Below are positions 42,691 to 57,000 of a stretch of 64,000 nt of DNA, one piece after another. The notes beneath the pieces are model-generated. The model had not been told where the DNA came from and did no database searches. It worked only from the letters and a program-made list of their open reading frames with translations. This stretch comes from Balanoglossus misakiensis (lineage: Eukaryota; Hemichordata): contig CM082584.2 of assembly GCA_040954595.2 (NCBI GenBank), positions 8,122,001 to 8,186,000 on the forward strand, read 5' to 3'. A program made the translations under genes and the position numbers. Within the stretch, counting starts at the first letter, position 1. Each line of letters begins with the position of its first letter.

Positions 42691-45129
42691 GTACGCCATT
42701 TACCTGCGGACCACCATTTTATATGCCATGTCAAAGATATTAAAGATGGAGGATGCGTCGTTTTCCCTGAACTCGATATTTGTTTTCGTCTTATTAAAAT
42801 CAAATCAGAGAACCTGTGTACATGTATGCATGTTCAGATCGATGACTGCATGCCTGCACACAGTTTCATCAATTGCCTTTAATGTATGCAGGCAGGCAGG
42901 CAACGATCAGCTCCCACACGCGCCTACAATATATGGACTGAAGGCAGAGCAAGTGTAATCAGAAAAGCTTTTGTGAAAGATCACTGACCCTTCAGCTTGG
43001 AAGGAACTCCACCACTACATTAAATAAGAGGAAGTAAAAACAACCGGCAATCATCTTTAAAAGGGATGGCGATATCGTCTTTCTTGTCTGAGCTAACCTA
43101 AAAAGCTCATGAGGTGAAATTATTTGTATCATTGGCATGCTTTTGCTTCCGAACTAAAATGTCACTTCACATAATTGTACTAGAATAGTTCAAGCAGTCT
43201 GCGTGTGTATGTAGTTTTCTCCTGTGCAGGTTTGGTGATTTATCTGTTGAGTCTTTCAGACAGTCACTCTCTTTGTAATCCTGAGACTGTAGGAATTAGA
43301 ATATATACATGTACAGGCAATATTCCAAAGTACATTAGTCCATAGTCGGAGAGGGTTAAAAACCTTTTTTAATGTTAAGGTAGCGCACGCCTTGAAAATC
43401 GATCTTAAATTAAAACTGTTTCACATCTCTTGCTCAAAATAAACCTAATAGATTATCCTATCTCATATAAATTGAGCATTAAAATCTGTGGCTGCCTTGC
43501 GAAATTTTACATGAATTGTCTCAAATTTGAAATTCAAAATGGCTGCCAATCTGGGTGTTAACGCGAAGGAGAAATTTTAAAGTAGTGATTTTTATGAAAA
43601 GAAGACAGTTAACAGCCTGTTTTCTTCTTCATTTTCCTCACACAGCAAAGAATTGAAAGGTTTTGAGGACTATCGTTTTTTTCTTTCTTTCTCTGAGCAC
43701 TTACTACCTTAAGTGGATGACGTGTGTGCACTCGTTTTAGATACTTGCATAATGAGGATAATATAACATTTTTAAAATGATATTTTCTTGATAAGCAAAA
43801 TAAGAAATGGTGAAAATAAACAGCCTGGCTGATAGAAATTGAGAGACGACACAGCCATCCATATTCAGTAAAGAACATGTCTGCGTGACAATTGTCCGAG
43901 TGCTCACTGCATGCTAACAACAACAGCTATAACTCGCGCATTCTAAATTAATAGAAAATTTCACATCGCACTATACGTTACACCTTGATTGACATCATCA
44001 GCCTACTCAGAAAAGCATAAAAGTTTCAGATGTAGAGCTCAATACTGCGGTTGCCATGGTTATGTAGGTTACGTGAAAGTGCATGATGACGTATTGATCT
44101 GATCAGATGGGGGTTGTTGGCGGTAGGCGTGTATTGATCACATTGTCGGAGACTGTCGGCCTGTAGAGAGACAGTTTTATACACACCCCATGAGGCTTCA
44201 TACACTGTGCGTGCCGTACACCATATAGCGAAGTCGAGCTGTTGCCATGCCGGTTGCCTGAACCAGGTAGGGAGGAATGTTTTGTACTGCGTTGTCGCTG
44301 ACATCAATCCGTAATTCCTTCCTTCCTTCCTCCCCACCCGCAACCCCCCACCCAACTGACCTCCCCTTCCTGCTGGTGCCTATAGACCGTTTCCTGTATT
44401 TGATGTGAGGATTGATTTTGAGAGAGAAACGACGTCAATTCTGTGTAACATTGAGAACAAGGGAGATCTGATTACTTCACGTACATGTACATGTACAGTT
44501 CCTAACTGAGAATCGGGGAGGAACCTACCCTGCCCCACCTCGTTCCGAGTAGAAGAGTCCAATCAGCCCATTGAAAATACAAGGAACAAACCAAGTTTAG
44601 AGGGAGGTTAAGTGTGTTTTGAGTTTGAATGCAACGATTCAAATCCCACTGCATTGTTATTTGCTGATTTCTGAGTAATGCTTTGTATCTCTCGGACGGC
44701 ATTGTTTGTCACGGCTGTTTGTTTGTCTTGAGCGCATCACTGAGTCTTCCCAAAGAGACCCTTGAGGGAAAAAAAAAGCATCCTTTTGTCCAAAACAAGA
44801 TCCTGCCACTCGCTTTTAATTATGCTTCAGCGGACTTGTTTTTCTCAGTAAATCTGTTGCTGAGTGCACTTTCGTGTCACGAGTTTCGACTCTAAGTAAA
44901 CACGGAGTGTCTTCATTTGTGATGGACACGTGACGGACAGCGAGGGGTTGCACCTCTCTCATTAATTGTGTCCTCTCTCTGCACAAGATTCACCCGTTTT
45001 TTTATTGTACTTGACTGTTTCGCTTTCTCAGCCATTCAGTTTTTTTTTTTCAGATGGCAGTTTTGTTATCATCTTTAATTGGGTTTGCTTTTCATCTGTA
45101 TCTAGTCTATGACTGTCTTGCCATTTATG

Positions 45130-45312
45130 TAGTAAAACCTTTATAAACCGAACACCAAAGAGGCTAAAGAAATTTTTCAGTTTGTAGAGGTGTCCGGTTT
45201 ATTGAGGTTCCTTTTAACATGTGGTTTTATGTCCAAAGGACAGGAAAATGTGTTTAGTGTAGATATAGGTTTCCAGATTAGACAGGGTTCGGTTTACACT
45301 GGTTTGACTGTA
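45130..45312. mobile_element. TA-flanked MITE, second copy of the 7902 family
   Basis: About 183 bp from AGTAAAACCTTTATAAACCG to CGGTTTACACTGG...GACTGTA. Ends are imperfect inverted repeats with adjacent TA. It shares interior phrases and order with the copy in NADK2 intron 6. Confidence 0.7.
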
Positions 45313-45996
45313 TCACCATCCATCAATCAGTATGTGCTTATAATTCTCTGTAACTATCACGCCTGAAGAAGTAGGTCTCTGCTGACATGTTAGTCTCCTT
45401 GCATTGCACTCAGATATTGACTGATTGTATTTAATCGATACATCGTACATCAGCTTCACAGTAAAGAGTCTTGGTTTAACCCGCATTTTGTAGTTTTTTT
45501 CCGCGGTGCTTCTGCGTGCCCGATAAATGCTAAATTCCATCTTCCAGTTTGGCTACAGTTGGAACATGCGTGTGAGACGAGCCACGCGCTTCAAAGTATA
45601 AGGATATAAAATAATATAGGCCGGGATGATGATGTTCAGTCGGCTGTTATGTTTGCACAGAACTTAAGTACGTACTTCATGTGAAAGTACTGTGTAAATG
45701 AAAATTTATAGTTTGCTGGGCCACTTTGCACAGGTTGTCCGCTGGGCGGCGCTGAAAATATAAATGTCTGTCATCTCAATAAAATGTCATCAGGTTGCCA
45801 GTTGAAGATTACGAATAATGTCGAGGTAGTTGAAGTAGTGCGATAACTGTGTAAAGAATAAAGACCCTTTTGATCATCTTCTGTCAGCAGTATTATGTGC
45901 TGAATGGAAGGTTCAGTTAATTTTTTGTCCACACAAAATAAATCTGCCATCATTCGGTAGTTGCAAGGTGTCTAGCCCTATCGAAAACCTTTCTTA

Positions 45997-46173
45997 TATA
46001 GATATCTATAGAATTCAATGGCTGACAGAATTTCTCCTGAATTTTATAGAATTTCTATGAATGTCCATAGGTATCTATGTACCGGTAGTTGTTGATCCTT
46101 TTTTGGTTGAAAGTCTATGTTAAAATCTATAGAATGTTATTGAAATCTATAGAATTCTATAGAAATCTATAGG
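45997..46173. repeat. Degenerate ATCTATAGAATT repeat tract
   Basis: At least eight imperfect occurrences of the self-complementary words TCTATAGA, TATAGAATT or CTATAGG in under 180 bases, in irregular spacing. It looks like an old tandem array or a palindrome-rich AT tract; no coding. Confidence 0.6.
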
Positions 46174-49100
46174 ACGATTTTTGACAGTTATAATGTAATA
46201 CAGCTGAAAGGTTGTTAGAGAGATTACACCATGATGCCGACAGAGGATAGATTTTGCTGTCATAAAATTTCATCGATTCTCTCAGAGTTTTGATCCCATA
46301 AAATAAAATCATATGATAAAACAAATACTGCCGTACAACGTACATTAAAATTCCCTTGACAATTAAGAGCAACCTGTTGCACAAAATCGGATATATGAAA
46401 TGTGTCGTGCAGATCATTTTAAGCAGGGTTAAAACTTCCGACAAAGTATTAACCGTCTTTCCCAAGAGAGAATCTTCAAGGAGAGTGTAATGGCACAACC
46501 CTCGCACAGAAAGGCAATTAATAGGTTAGATTTTAGGTGTTAAGACTCCTCAATACTGTCGCTTTGGACATCATTAGAGTCGGTGTGCCCGTCTTCGTTT
46601 CAATATGGAGAGTTTGGCCTCGAGGCTAATAGATTCTTTAGCAAGTGAACCCGTCTGTTGAACTGTGTAATATCTGGTGTGAATGCCAATAGAAGTGGCA
46701 GAGATTGAAAATACGGCCCATTGATATATTTTGTTTGTAAGAATCTACTCATCACGGGATCTCAGTGACACCTGTGACCGGGTGCAATGGCATGTAATTA
46801 CCCATGGCATTATATCAATGTCTGGTCCTTTCCTGCTTTCTCGGCTCTGCTCGCCGCGCAAAAATAATGCAGACAGTAGTTGAAGTTCGGAAACATATTT
46901 TTGTGACTTGTTTGTGCAGGTGGGTGGGGGGGGGGGGTGAATGACAGATAATTTACCACACAATGACTGCTCCTACCAAATGTCATAGATTGTCTCGGAT
47001 AATAGCAAAGAATTGACATTTTTGTGGAAGTCTGTCTCGGAGACGCATACTACCGGTACCTTTATAAGTGACAATTTTTTTGTATGCGGTATTCCTTCCT
47101 TCCCCCTAAAAAAATGCTGTAACTGTACACTTGCATCAAAACCAGGCTTCCAGCAAGGCAATTATGTACATGTGCCTAATTGTCATATTCTGTCGTCATG
47201 GGTCGTTCGAAATCAGCGATCAGTGAAATACTACTCAGATGACACCATTTCAGTTGGTGAAAGGTTATCTGTTCCGCGACGTGGGGGGAAATCGTGCGGC
47301 GCAAGAAAGTGATATGCCAGTATATTCTCAACATTTCGCGTGTATCAACTTATGTGTGGGTGTATATATGCACACATCTTCGGTTTCACTTTCAAAATAA
47401 TTTATCATGCACTAGGTTGGGTCTGATATGGAAATTGGTGAAATTAAAATTGATAATAATTGTATTTCAACCTGGTGCTTTGACCGTACTATCAAAACAC
47501 GGATAATCGTTTTTGCACGGAACGAAACCCAGAAAAACTTTGTACTTATTGTGCAAATAGAAACCTTAGATTGTGTTACCAGGGTTCAAATGTGAATGAA
47601 TTGGAACTTCTCCAACGACACAAACATGGAGTTGTTATGAAACTTTAGTGGTGTTAATGTTCTGTGGATAATCCATGGCACCAAAACGCCTGTTTAATTG
47701 ATGTCATTCCAAATTTCATTCACCTTGGCACCGTTACCACTGGTGCATGTTGTTGTAGACCTGACCAGAAAAAAATATTATCTTTTTTCCGGTAATAACA
47801 GCAAAAAAAACTTTTGCATTTTTGGCTCACAGAGATGAGCATGGAACTACCAACTGTGAAGTGTGCGCCACGCTTCAAATATTTTGAGAAGTGTAAGTTT
47901 CGCTTCAGATGTTCTTGACATTAAAATGCTCAACCATTACTGATAGCCAGGCACGGAAATGAAAGTTGAAGCGTGTATTATACATGTTAATGTAGGTGTG
48001 TCAATGGAGAACACCCACTCACCCAGAGTTTCTGAAAGTCTTGGCCTTTTTTTCCCATTGTCCATGTTCATCATACTGACACAAGCACATAAATTCTCAG
48101 CAAAGTACACATCCCCTTGAAAACCTGCGCATTGCAGCTTTTTTCTTGGTCGATTATGTACTGCACTTGAAAAACCGGTATCAGTTATTTGTGGTCTCAC
48201 ACTGATCAATTTCCTACACCGACCCAGCCTATGGCTCCTTCCAACCAGATCCCAAAGCAATCAGGTTTGTATTTCATGAGTTATTGATTTGTGACCATAT
48301 CCTTATATCCACATTTTCATCTCATTTGCATTATTTTGATGGTGACTCAATCATATCTACCCGTACATTCCAGAATACCCAAGCATTTTGACAAATAATC
48401 CTCTGAAGTCACAGAAATGTGGCGAAAGTCTAGCTTAATACCAGTACTCACTCCTAGCATAAGTTTGAGTGTGATTGATTATACGAGGAGCCCCAGATTA
48501 CAACCTGGCTTGCTGGTGTTTTTTACCAAACAGTCCTCGCAGAACTATGTCCCTTAGGCTCATACAACCCATTACCTTAATTTTGAAATTTCAATCAAGA
48601 AACAAGTTTTACTGCGTTGTGCATATTTTGACTTGTCAATGAGCCTCACTGGAAACCGCATAGTTATGACCATCTATTTAGCCAGCTTATCACCGTGTTA
48701 CGTTGTGATTTGAACATTCAATTTGATCCTCATGGCAACAGTCAAGATCGTCTCGTTTGGAAGGAAGTTGCCATGGCAGTGTTATTGATTTGAAGTTGTT
48801 TTCACGGCGATGATCGCACCGTGACATGGCGCTGACATGATGAAACGCATGCTTTCTCGTGTGTAACAGTGTTCTCTCTCAACGTTGAACTTAATTGACC
48901 GAATTACAAATACAAATAGACTTTGTAGGTCATAGACCAGCATATACCAGCATAATCTGAAGCAATGAGACATATGTTACAGGGCTACGTTCAGTCCAGG
49001 GTGTCTGTTTTCACACCTCACTATCTGCCCGGTTTATCAGTGGAAAACTGGTGCATGTAAGCAACAAACAGTCTGGTTCATTTCCAAGATTGATGATGCC

Positions 49101-51087
49101 ATAAAATACCTTATGTTTTTCCCAGTGACAAGCCAATCAGAGCCAGCGGTGCAACAGGCGAGCCGTCATCAAAAAGTTTGACACACACAGGGTCTGTTCC
49201 CTGGCAACCTCTGGGTGCGTCCACGGTTACCCGTAACGTTGAACGCTATCGTTCTATCAACTTCCCCACCATGTCAATCGCTGAATGTCAGTATTTGTCA
49301 GTTCATGTACATCATACCATTTTGCTAACCGTATCAACAGCACCAAAATCTCCATTGCTCTGATTTCTAGGAATATAAAATAGGGCATTTAATTTGTGTG
49401 CGTGAGTGAAAAAAGTGAAGACGGATATTAAATGAAGACAGTTATACTTTATGGCCTCAGATGTCGTGCTTGTCATGCAATATTAGTTCTTACAGCTCCC
49501 GTGTGCACAACCAGGAGCTGATGTTATACGGACGTTTGTCTGTCTGTCGGTCGGTATTTGTGTGATTATAACAGACAAACTGTTGATTTCATTGAAATTT
49601 TATGGATTGACAGTTAGTGTGTCGCTAACGGTGACCCAAGAGATTTCACTCTCGAGCGAAATGATGAAAATTGAAAGAAAGGAACCCAAAATATGCCTCG
49701 TGTGAATTTCTTTCTTCCCTCGACCTGTTTTCCGTCAAACCAATTACTTCCGATGTGTGGGAAGCTGTACAAGTTCTCCTGGCATTATTCTGTGAAAATG
49801 AAAAAAAAAATCTGTCATCGGGTAAAACACTGATCTTGACTTTAGAGAAGACATATTTTATTCTGTGGTGTAGGAAATCTCTTTTGATGAGAGTGAATCG
49901 TTTTTTTTCACGACATATGTGTCTCCACTTTCAAGGTCTGATGAGAATGAATTGTCTCGTTTTTGCTCTTTTTGACGTGCGCATCTTCCCTTCCAAGGCT
50001 GCGCAAGCCAATTCAGCGATAGAGAGAAAGAAAACGGCAGTTAATGGAAGGAACAGGATTTGTGATTTTTCGTTGAAACGACCAGGCATTCGTGCCAGAA
50101 ATTAGAAACCTCGGTTGTGTTTGGCGCATTTCGAAAGAATAAAAAAGAAATGTTTTAATTTTTAATCGTGCACACCTGTGGTTGTCGGTGTCTATGTGCA
50201 GTGAAGAGAATACAAATGGAATGGTCGCGTCTCCATCTGATGTTGTTTGTGAAAGGAACGAGGAGTTAATTCTTATAGATCGAGATACAAAACTGAAGCT
50301 GTTGAGAGAGAGAAAAAAAGTTTCTCACAAAAGATTGTAAAAAAAAACGTGAGAGTGGCGCAGGCAATAACGATGAAAGCTGACTCTGTGCTAGATACAT
50401 ATACGCCACCTTGGATAATTCATGTGGGTGACCTGTTGCCATGGTTTCTGTGAAAAATAGCTTCGAGCACTGTTGGCATAAGAGAGGTGTATGTTTGTGT
50501 GTTGGTTGGTTGGTTGAAAAATTAATAGTCGACCCCCACTCGCGGAGGCAACAGTTGGTGTGCTGTGTTCAGATCTATTCGTCCGTTCTCGACGGTGGAG
50601 TCGAGTCGTGTCTGAAAAATGGCAGGCAGGTACAATATGTATTTCGGGTACATCCTTCAGATTGTCATTCTGTCTTGTTCTCTGTATCTTTTCGCCGTTT
50701 CATTATGCGTATGTCATGTTTAGAAAATAAGAGCTCATCCAATTTCATTGCATCTCCGTCTAATTCATATTACTACTTTTTTTTTCACTTTGAGGTGTTT
50801 TTTATGTTGATGTGTTAAGCTAGTGCTATGAAAGATGTGTTTGCTGTTAGTACCTTTAAAAGCTACTGACGTATTCATTCTTACATCATGGCTGCATTTG
50901 AAGATGTTTTCGACTTTTATGCGCATTGTTTGTTAATGCCGAGCGTTTTTCTCTTATTATTTTTATATCCAGATATCGCCAGCTTAACTCAAGATAGCAC
51001 AAGTTGTCCGATGAAGCCTTAAATCCGAAGACTTGATTATTTTGTGCGGTGGTTTTTTTGCATTTAATTTTTTTTCTGGGAGAGAAA

Positions 51088-54000
51088 ATGTTTCGGTCGA
51101 GCCAAGGAACAAGGCCAGCAGCTGCCAGACTGAATTGTTTCCTGTTGTTGGCCTTGGTTACTACAGTACATGGATTATCCCTGCAGGGTGAGTGAAAATT
51201 TGATTTCTGCCCGTAGCTCGCTTTGTGCGCGGAAGTTGGAGATTTCAAGGATGGTGGAGTAGGAAAGGAAATATGTACAACTCACACTGTGTTAAATTAA
51301 TCCTGTTAATGTTGTATGTCGACCAGATGCATGCATTGTTCCCTCTCCTTGCCAGCCAGCATCTGAAGTATCTTTTGACGTCATTCGAAGATTTCAGACT
51401 TCTCCTTTAAGTATTTTTTTTCCCACCGTGCGGAGATTATCCTTTTCCCATGGCTGAGTGGAGAACAGTGCTTCCATCGTAAAATTTTCCAAGCCATGAA
51501 AAATTGTTTCGCAATTTTTCTTTCTTAGATAAACCTTTTGCCCAAAACGGAGTGAGTTTACATAAATAGAAATGCAAAGTAACATTGTCGTAACATTCAT
51601 TTTTCCGGCTATATTTTTTGCAAACTAGATAAATTTACACAATGTCATGTATGTCTGTTAGTCTACAGAATAGGTGTTCACCAATAGTTGAGAAAGAAGA
51701 AAATTTTTGTCTGAGATAACTATTATTTGAAATTAGAAATGTTAGCAAATATGAGTAAATTTGATTCTCTCTTGATTTTATCCGGCACTCATTTACTGAA
51801 CAGGAAATAATGATTCTGAGTGGCTGTATATTTCAAAGGCACGATCCAACGATGTGAAATTGGACGATCTGGTGTTTGAGTTTGTTTCAGCAAATGAACA
51901 ACTTTTTGCCAGTAAAAAAACAGCAAAGGGTTGTCAGGAATAATTTTCTCAAGTGGCACTCATAGCCAAAGGTTTTCGACCTTGAAAATTGATGAATTGG
52001 CTATACATGTATGAGCTGAAAAGATCACTGACAATCACTGGTGTACCTCATCAGTGCATGAAATCATTCGCACTAATGAGCTATATTCAACAGGAGACGA
52101 GATCAAGTTTCAGAATTTTGGGCGAGCAGTCACGGCGCATACTTTTGAAATTAATTCGTGCAGCCATACATTTCGCATGGAATGGTTAATGGGCCCATGA
52201 AAAATTATGGGAATTATCTCCCATGTAAGAGTTTAATAATTTCGGATGGGGTCGGGGCGAGTGTATACACGGATAGAAAATGACTGTACCAGCGTGATAT
52301 AAATCTGTGTTGCGTGGTTCATTAGGTCTGTTTATGCAACAACACATTTACCGTGGACAATTATACTGTACTCCCCAATTGAAAGTGTAAGCTTATGATT
52401 TCCTGGGGCTTTCCTCAATTTTTACTGAAAATGTTCCTTGGTGTTTTTTGATGTTAATATAGCCAAAAAAAATAATGTTTCTTCTGCTATACCTGAATTG
52501 ACTGACATGAAGACTGAGGAAGAGATAAAAAGCAAGAATCGCAACCCACGGAAGTTTCCTCTCCTTTATTCAAGATGAAAGTCATATATGTAAGACGTGC
52601 GTGTTGTGTAAAGCTGAATAGTTCAAATGATTTCATCATCCATAAAGGTTTTGTTTTCGTTAAAACATTGCCCCCGAATCTCAACAGCTGCTCAGAAAAC
52701 CTCCATTGTGCATAGAAATACCAAACATGAAATGTTCTTATTCTTGTGTTGTTTTATCCGCACTTTCTGAATTCTATGGCCACCATTATCAAAGATTGAT
52801 TTCTTTTCACTCACTTGGCAATGGCCTCTTTTGATATCACTCTATTGCAGCATGTTGCTTGGGTATCATTATTGATTTCTGATTTCTATGCCCATTGCGC
52901 TGAAATCCATTTTTTCGTGGAAGTTTGAATGAGACTTTTTCAAGTTCTACAGTTCAATCTTATCTTCCTTGAAGTTTTACAAGCCAGAAACTTGATAATG
53001 ATCGCGCAGGTGCGAGGTACATTTTGTATATTGTATTATACAAATAAATTTCAGGTAAATGTATGTGTATAGTTGTATTGTACATTGAAGTCAAAGTCAA
53101 AAAAGAAATTGATAAAAAGAAATAAGTAGAAGTGTTTCCAGGGTGAGACAAGTTTACAAAAACATTTCAGTTAGCACTGCGATGCTATATGTGTCATTTA
53201 GCGTTTTGTGGAAAAACTGGAAATAAAAGTGGACTTTTTGTTCCTTACAGCACCGTCAAGACTGGTTGCGGAAAGTGGCACCAGGGTGACTATACTGTGC
53301 GAGATAAAACACAGGGTGAATGACTCCCTCTCGCCCGAGCACACGGCCAGCGACCTGCTCTGGTATCGCTCTGGCTCTCGGTTGCCACCTGACGTCTACA
53401 CCGCGGCCAACGACACGACGTCGGAACTCTCGCTCGACAGCGCGGACGTCGAAGATAGCGGCAATTACTCCTGCGTGCTGAGGGGCTCGCTGGAGGAGAA
53501 TGTCGCCGTGGCAACCACTGTCCTGCAGGTCGGAAGTAAGTGTTCAGTGAGTCTCTTGTGGGTGAGATATAACAGAAACGCACGATACTTGTATGAGGTC
53601 TTAAGGGTATCAGTTGAAGGTTCACTATCTGACATTTTCGACTATTTTTAAAGTATTTTTCTGTGTATCAACCTAAGTTTCTTGTATGGCTCTGTGGGAC
53701 AGGGTTATACTGTTAATCTAGAGTGGAGTCTGCCCACTTGATTTATAGACTGACTGGCCCCTGCACATTTCAAACCCTACAGATTATTTCATCTTGTCAG
53801 AAAATGACAAGAATGTCTACGACTCACAGACAGGAAATTTGTCTCCTTCGTATACCGGTACTTCTTTGTCTTCATACCGCACCTAATGTTGCAAATACTA
53901 TTTTATGGATTCACAAAACTGAGATGCAAAATGTATCAAGCAAGATGTACTGTACATGTGGTCTTTGAAGCCAGCGTGTATAATCTTCATAGAGGGGGGA

Positions 54001-57000
54001 GAGGGGGAGGGAGGATGAGGGAGAGAGAGAGTGTGTGTGTGTGTATGTGTGTGTCATAGTTTCTTGGAATATAGTGAGTTATAATAATTGTTTTAGTGTG
54101 CCCATCATTTCTATCTCCACTGAGTGAAAAGAGGAAATGAAAGAAAATTTGTATTAGGAAATATGCTACATACATACGTGTATATGAGCATTGATGAGAA
54201 ATTCTGGATAAGAGGCAAGCTAATGAAACTGGAAAAATCAGCAATGTTGGCTCTAAGTGCACGTTAAAGCAAGCATAAGTCACAAAACAGCCTCTAACTA
54301 ACAGCAGACTTCACTGACTTGAATGTGTAATTTTTTCCCTGTTTCAGCAAATCCTGACTTTGCTAACTTCTCCTGTGTCTGTTACAATATGGGAGACATG
54401 TGGTGTACGTGGAATCCGGTCGACAGCTATTTGCCGACGACCTACGAATTCACCTGGAGACTGCAGTAAGTGCTCTGTCAGTTGTCCATCAGGAAATGAG
54501 TCTAATTTCCAGTACAACTTTCTTGTTGGTAGTGGCGCCTGACTTCTTAGAGTGAGACGAACGTTGCGTGCACGCCAAGCTAATATTGTGCGACTAAGAT
54601 TTAGTATTAACCTAGGAATCATACAATTGACATTATTATTTTTTTACAAAAATTCCCAACAAGCTCAGTGGCTTTACCAAGAAATTAGATGATTTAAAAT
54701 AACTTCAGGGATGTAGACTGTAGAATTAAATTTGCTTCCCGCAAAGAAAAATATTGAAAATTGTGGTCTGTAATATTCCAAATTGTGATCTTTTTAAGCA
54801 TACCGGTATATTCCTCACAACTTGTGCTCAGGGCAGTTTACATTTTTCTGGTAATCCTCATCACTCAACCTCGGTTGATAGAATTCAAGTTCCCCCGAGG
54901 GAATAGTCTGATATAACTTCTGTGGCTCACCTATACATCCATCAGTGAATGAGGGTTAAATATACATGTACATCGTGGCCCATCACTGTAGGGCATCACT
55001 AGAGCTAAACACACACATCAGCGATCACTGTCATGCCGGGTACCGGCATGCCATTGGAAGACGACGTAGAAACTGGAAAATAACGTGTGTAGCTGACAGT
55101 CAGCAGAAACAGCCGAAACGTTTCCAAGGCGACGGTATTTCTGAAAATTTGTGTTCAATTAAAAAATTGAACTGAAAGTGAAGGGGTCGTCGCGCCACGT
55201 TTGCTTGTTTATAAACATTACAGTTCATCCACAAATCACTGAAATCAGATAATTCTTAGAATGAACAAAGCAGCCGACTGTAGTGTCGACTAGGCATGAC
55301 AGCAACTGAAGATCCTAGTTGGTCGTGGCGACTGCAGTGGGGGGTTGCGCTGGTATGGGAGGATTATTCTCATCAAGGGGGACACACCCACCTGGCCTTC
55401 CCTTTAAAGCCAAATTTCTTCATTTCTCTCTCTCTCAACAGTTATGACTCACAATGGAGTGCCTGTCCGGACAAGGAGGAGAAAGGCCCCAACTCCTGTT
55501 TCTTTGATTTCTACGAAAACCTGGGCTCGTTGCACCGGATGAGGGTGGTGGCCACCAACGCCCTGGGACAGAGCCGCCAAGAAATCTGGTTCAATCCGGA
55601 TACACAAAGTAAGCACTGGTTGGTTGGCATCTTTCGATCTGTCCTCGGGAAGGTAGATCACAAGGGTCAGGGAGAATAGGCAGAGTAAAATTGTGCCACC
55701 CTAGGATTATGGGAATTTTGGGATGACGGCTCGCTTATTCTGAGCTCTGACTCCCTTTGCTCGACAAATTGGCACCATTAAGTGTCCTAATAGATACTCA
55801 TGTATCACTTAAGACATGTTCCTTAAACCCTAAATTGACTTGTAAAGCAGATAACCGTAATCCTTGACGCAAAGGTTTGTAAGACTTGACCGTCTGTTCG
55901 AATTTCTCAAAAGTACTCTTAATGGCCCTTGTGCTTGAGGCACACCAGGGGGCCAGTGTTTTCTCCATCCAGCCATCCATACATGTACATACATTTGCAA
56001 ACAAGGAATATTTGAATCAGATCAACTCTACAAACACCATCCACAGTGTTGTTTCTTGCCTGCATGTTGACCATACGTCTGCTTCTTCAATGGGAAGAAT
56101 CTGAGGAGTTATAGTGCGCCATGGAGTATAGAAGTGTTATTATTTTAGCATAAAAACCGAACGCTGATGACATCACTGTTTCCAAAGGGACTCATTATCA
56201 TCAGGAAGCTGTGATGTCTGGAGTGGCTTCAACAGAAAGCTCAACGAGACATACATGTATGATGCAGGATTCTCTTGAGAGTCACTAACATGCAACCACT
56301 GTCCTTGGATGATTGCCATAGTTACGTCAGCTAGGCAATCAGTCATGTGTCATTCGTATCATGTGATATACATGCATAAACTGAAATGCCAGATACTAGT
56401 ACGTATCACACCATTTCACCAAGTTTATGCATTTTCCCTCTTCAAGATTTATCTTAATAATTTACTGATTCTGGCTACGTGGGTCTCGCAGAGTTTGGGA
56501 AATGGTCTTTTTAGGGTGTCGATCATTTTTCACTCCATGCACCGGTGATTTTCCATGTTTGGACCAAAATTTCTCCGTGCATCATCGGGCTTAATAAACA
56601 CCACTGAACGACCACTTGTGTACTAACAGCTGTGACAGCCATGTCATGTGGGAACAAAATAACATTTTACTTTTTTTTTTAAAATTGCTTACAGGTAAAC
56701 TGTTAAATCTTCGTGATGATACACAGTTTTTTCACCCAATTTTACACCATTCTTTGCCAATTTGTTCGTTTTTGCCAGCAATACCGTATCCGCCAGAAAA
56801 AATTCGGGTCAATCCCAAAAGTGCGTACGCCATCCAAGTGAAATGGGACCCGCCGACCGACTGGTACGCCACCATCTTTTTCCTTCAGTATAAGCTGGAG
56901 TACCGCAGCGAGTGGGAGCCGGGAAAATGGTCCAAGGTACAGATCACGCATTTGCTTTTTCTTTAAATTCACCGTTGTATGTAGTCATGTGTTTTGTGTC

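Larger units (their letters stand above)
42691..51087. other. Gene-poor region, part 3, upstream of the receptor gene
   Basis: No supported coding exon. The 3' part must contain the promoter and 5' UTR of the receptor gene starting at 51088, possibly with non-coding first exons further upstream. The 144-codon frame at 49671-50105 and the 125-codon frame at 50441-50818 show no recognisable domain. Also present are a TTCC/CCTT pyrimidine tract near 44320-44335, the TA-flanked MITE at 45130, a CTATAGAATT-rich stretch at 45997-46173 and a poly-G run near 46926-46938. Confidence 0.55.

Noticed and set aside
49671-50105. 144-codon plus-strand frame upstream of the receptor
   Set aside because: Composition and content look random, with no domain; could be part of an untranslated region at most.
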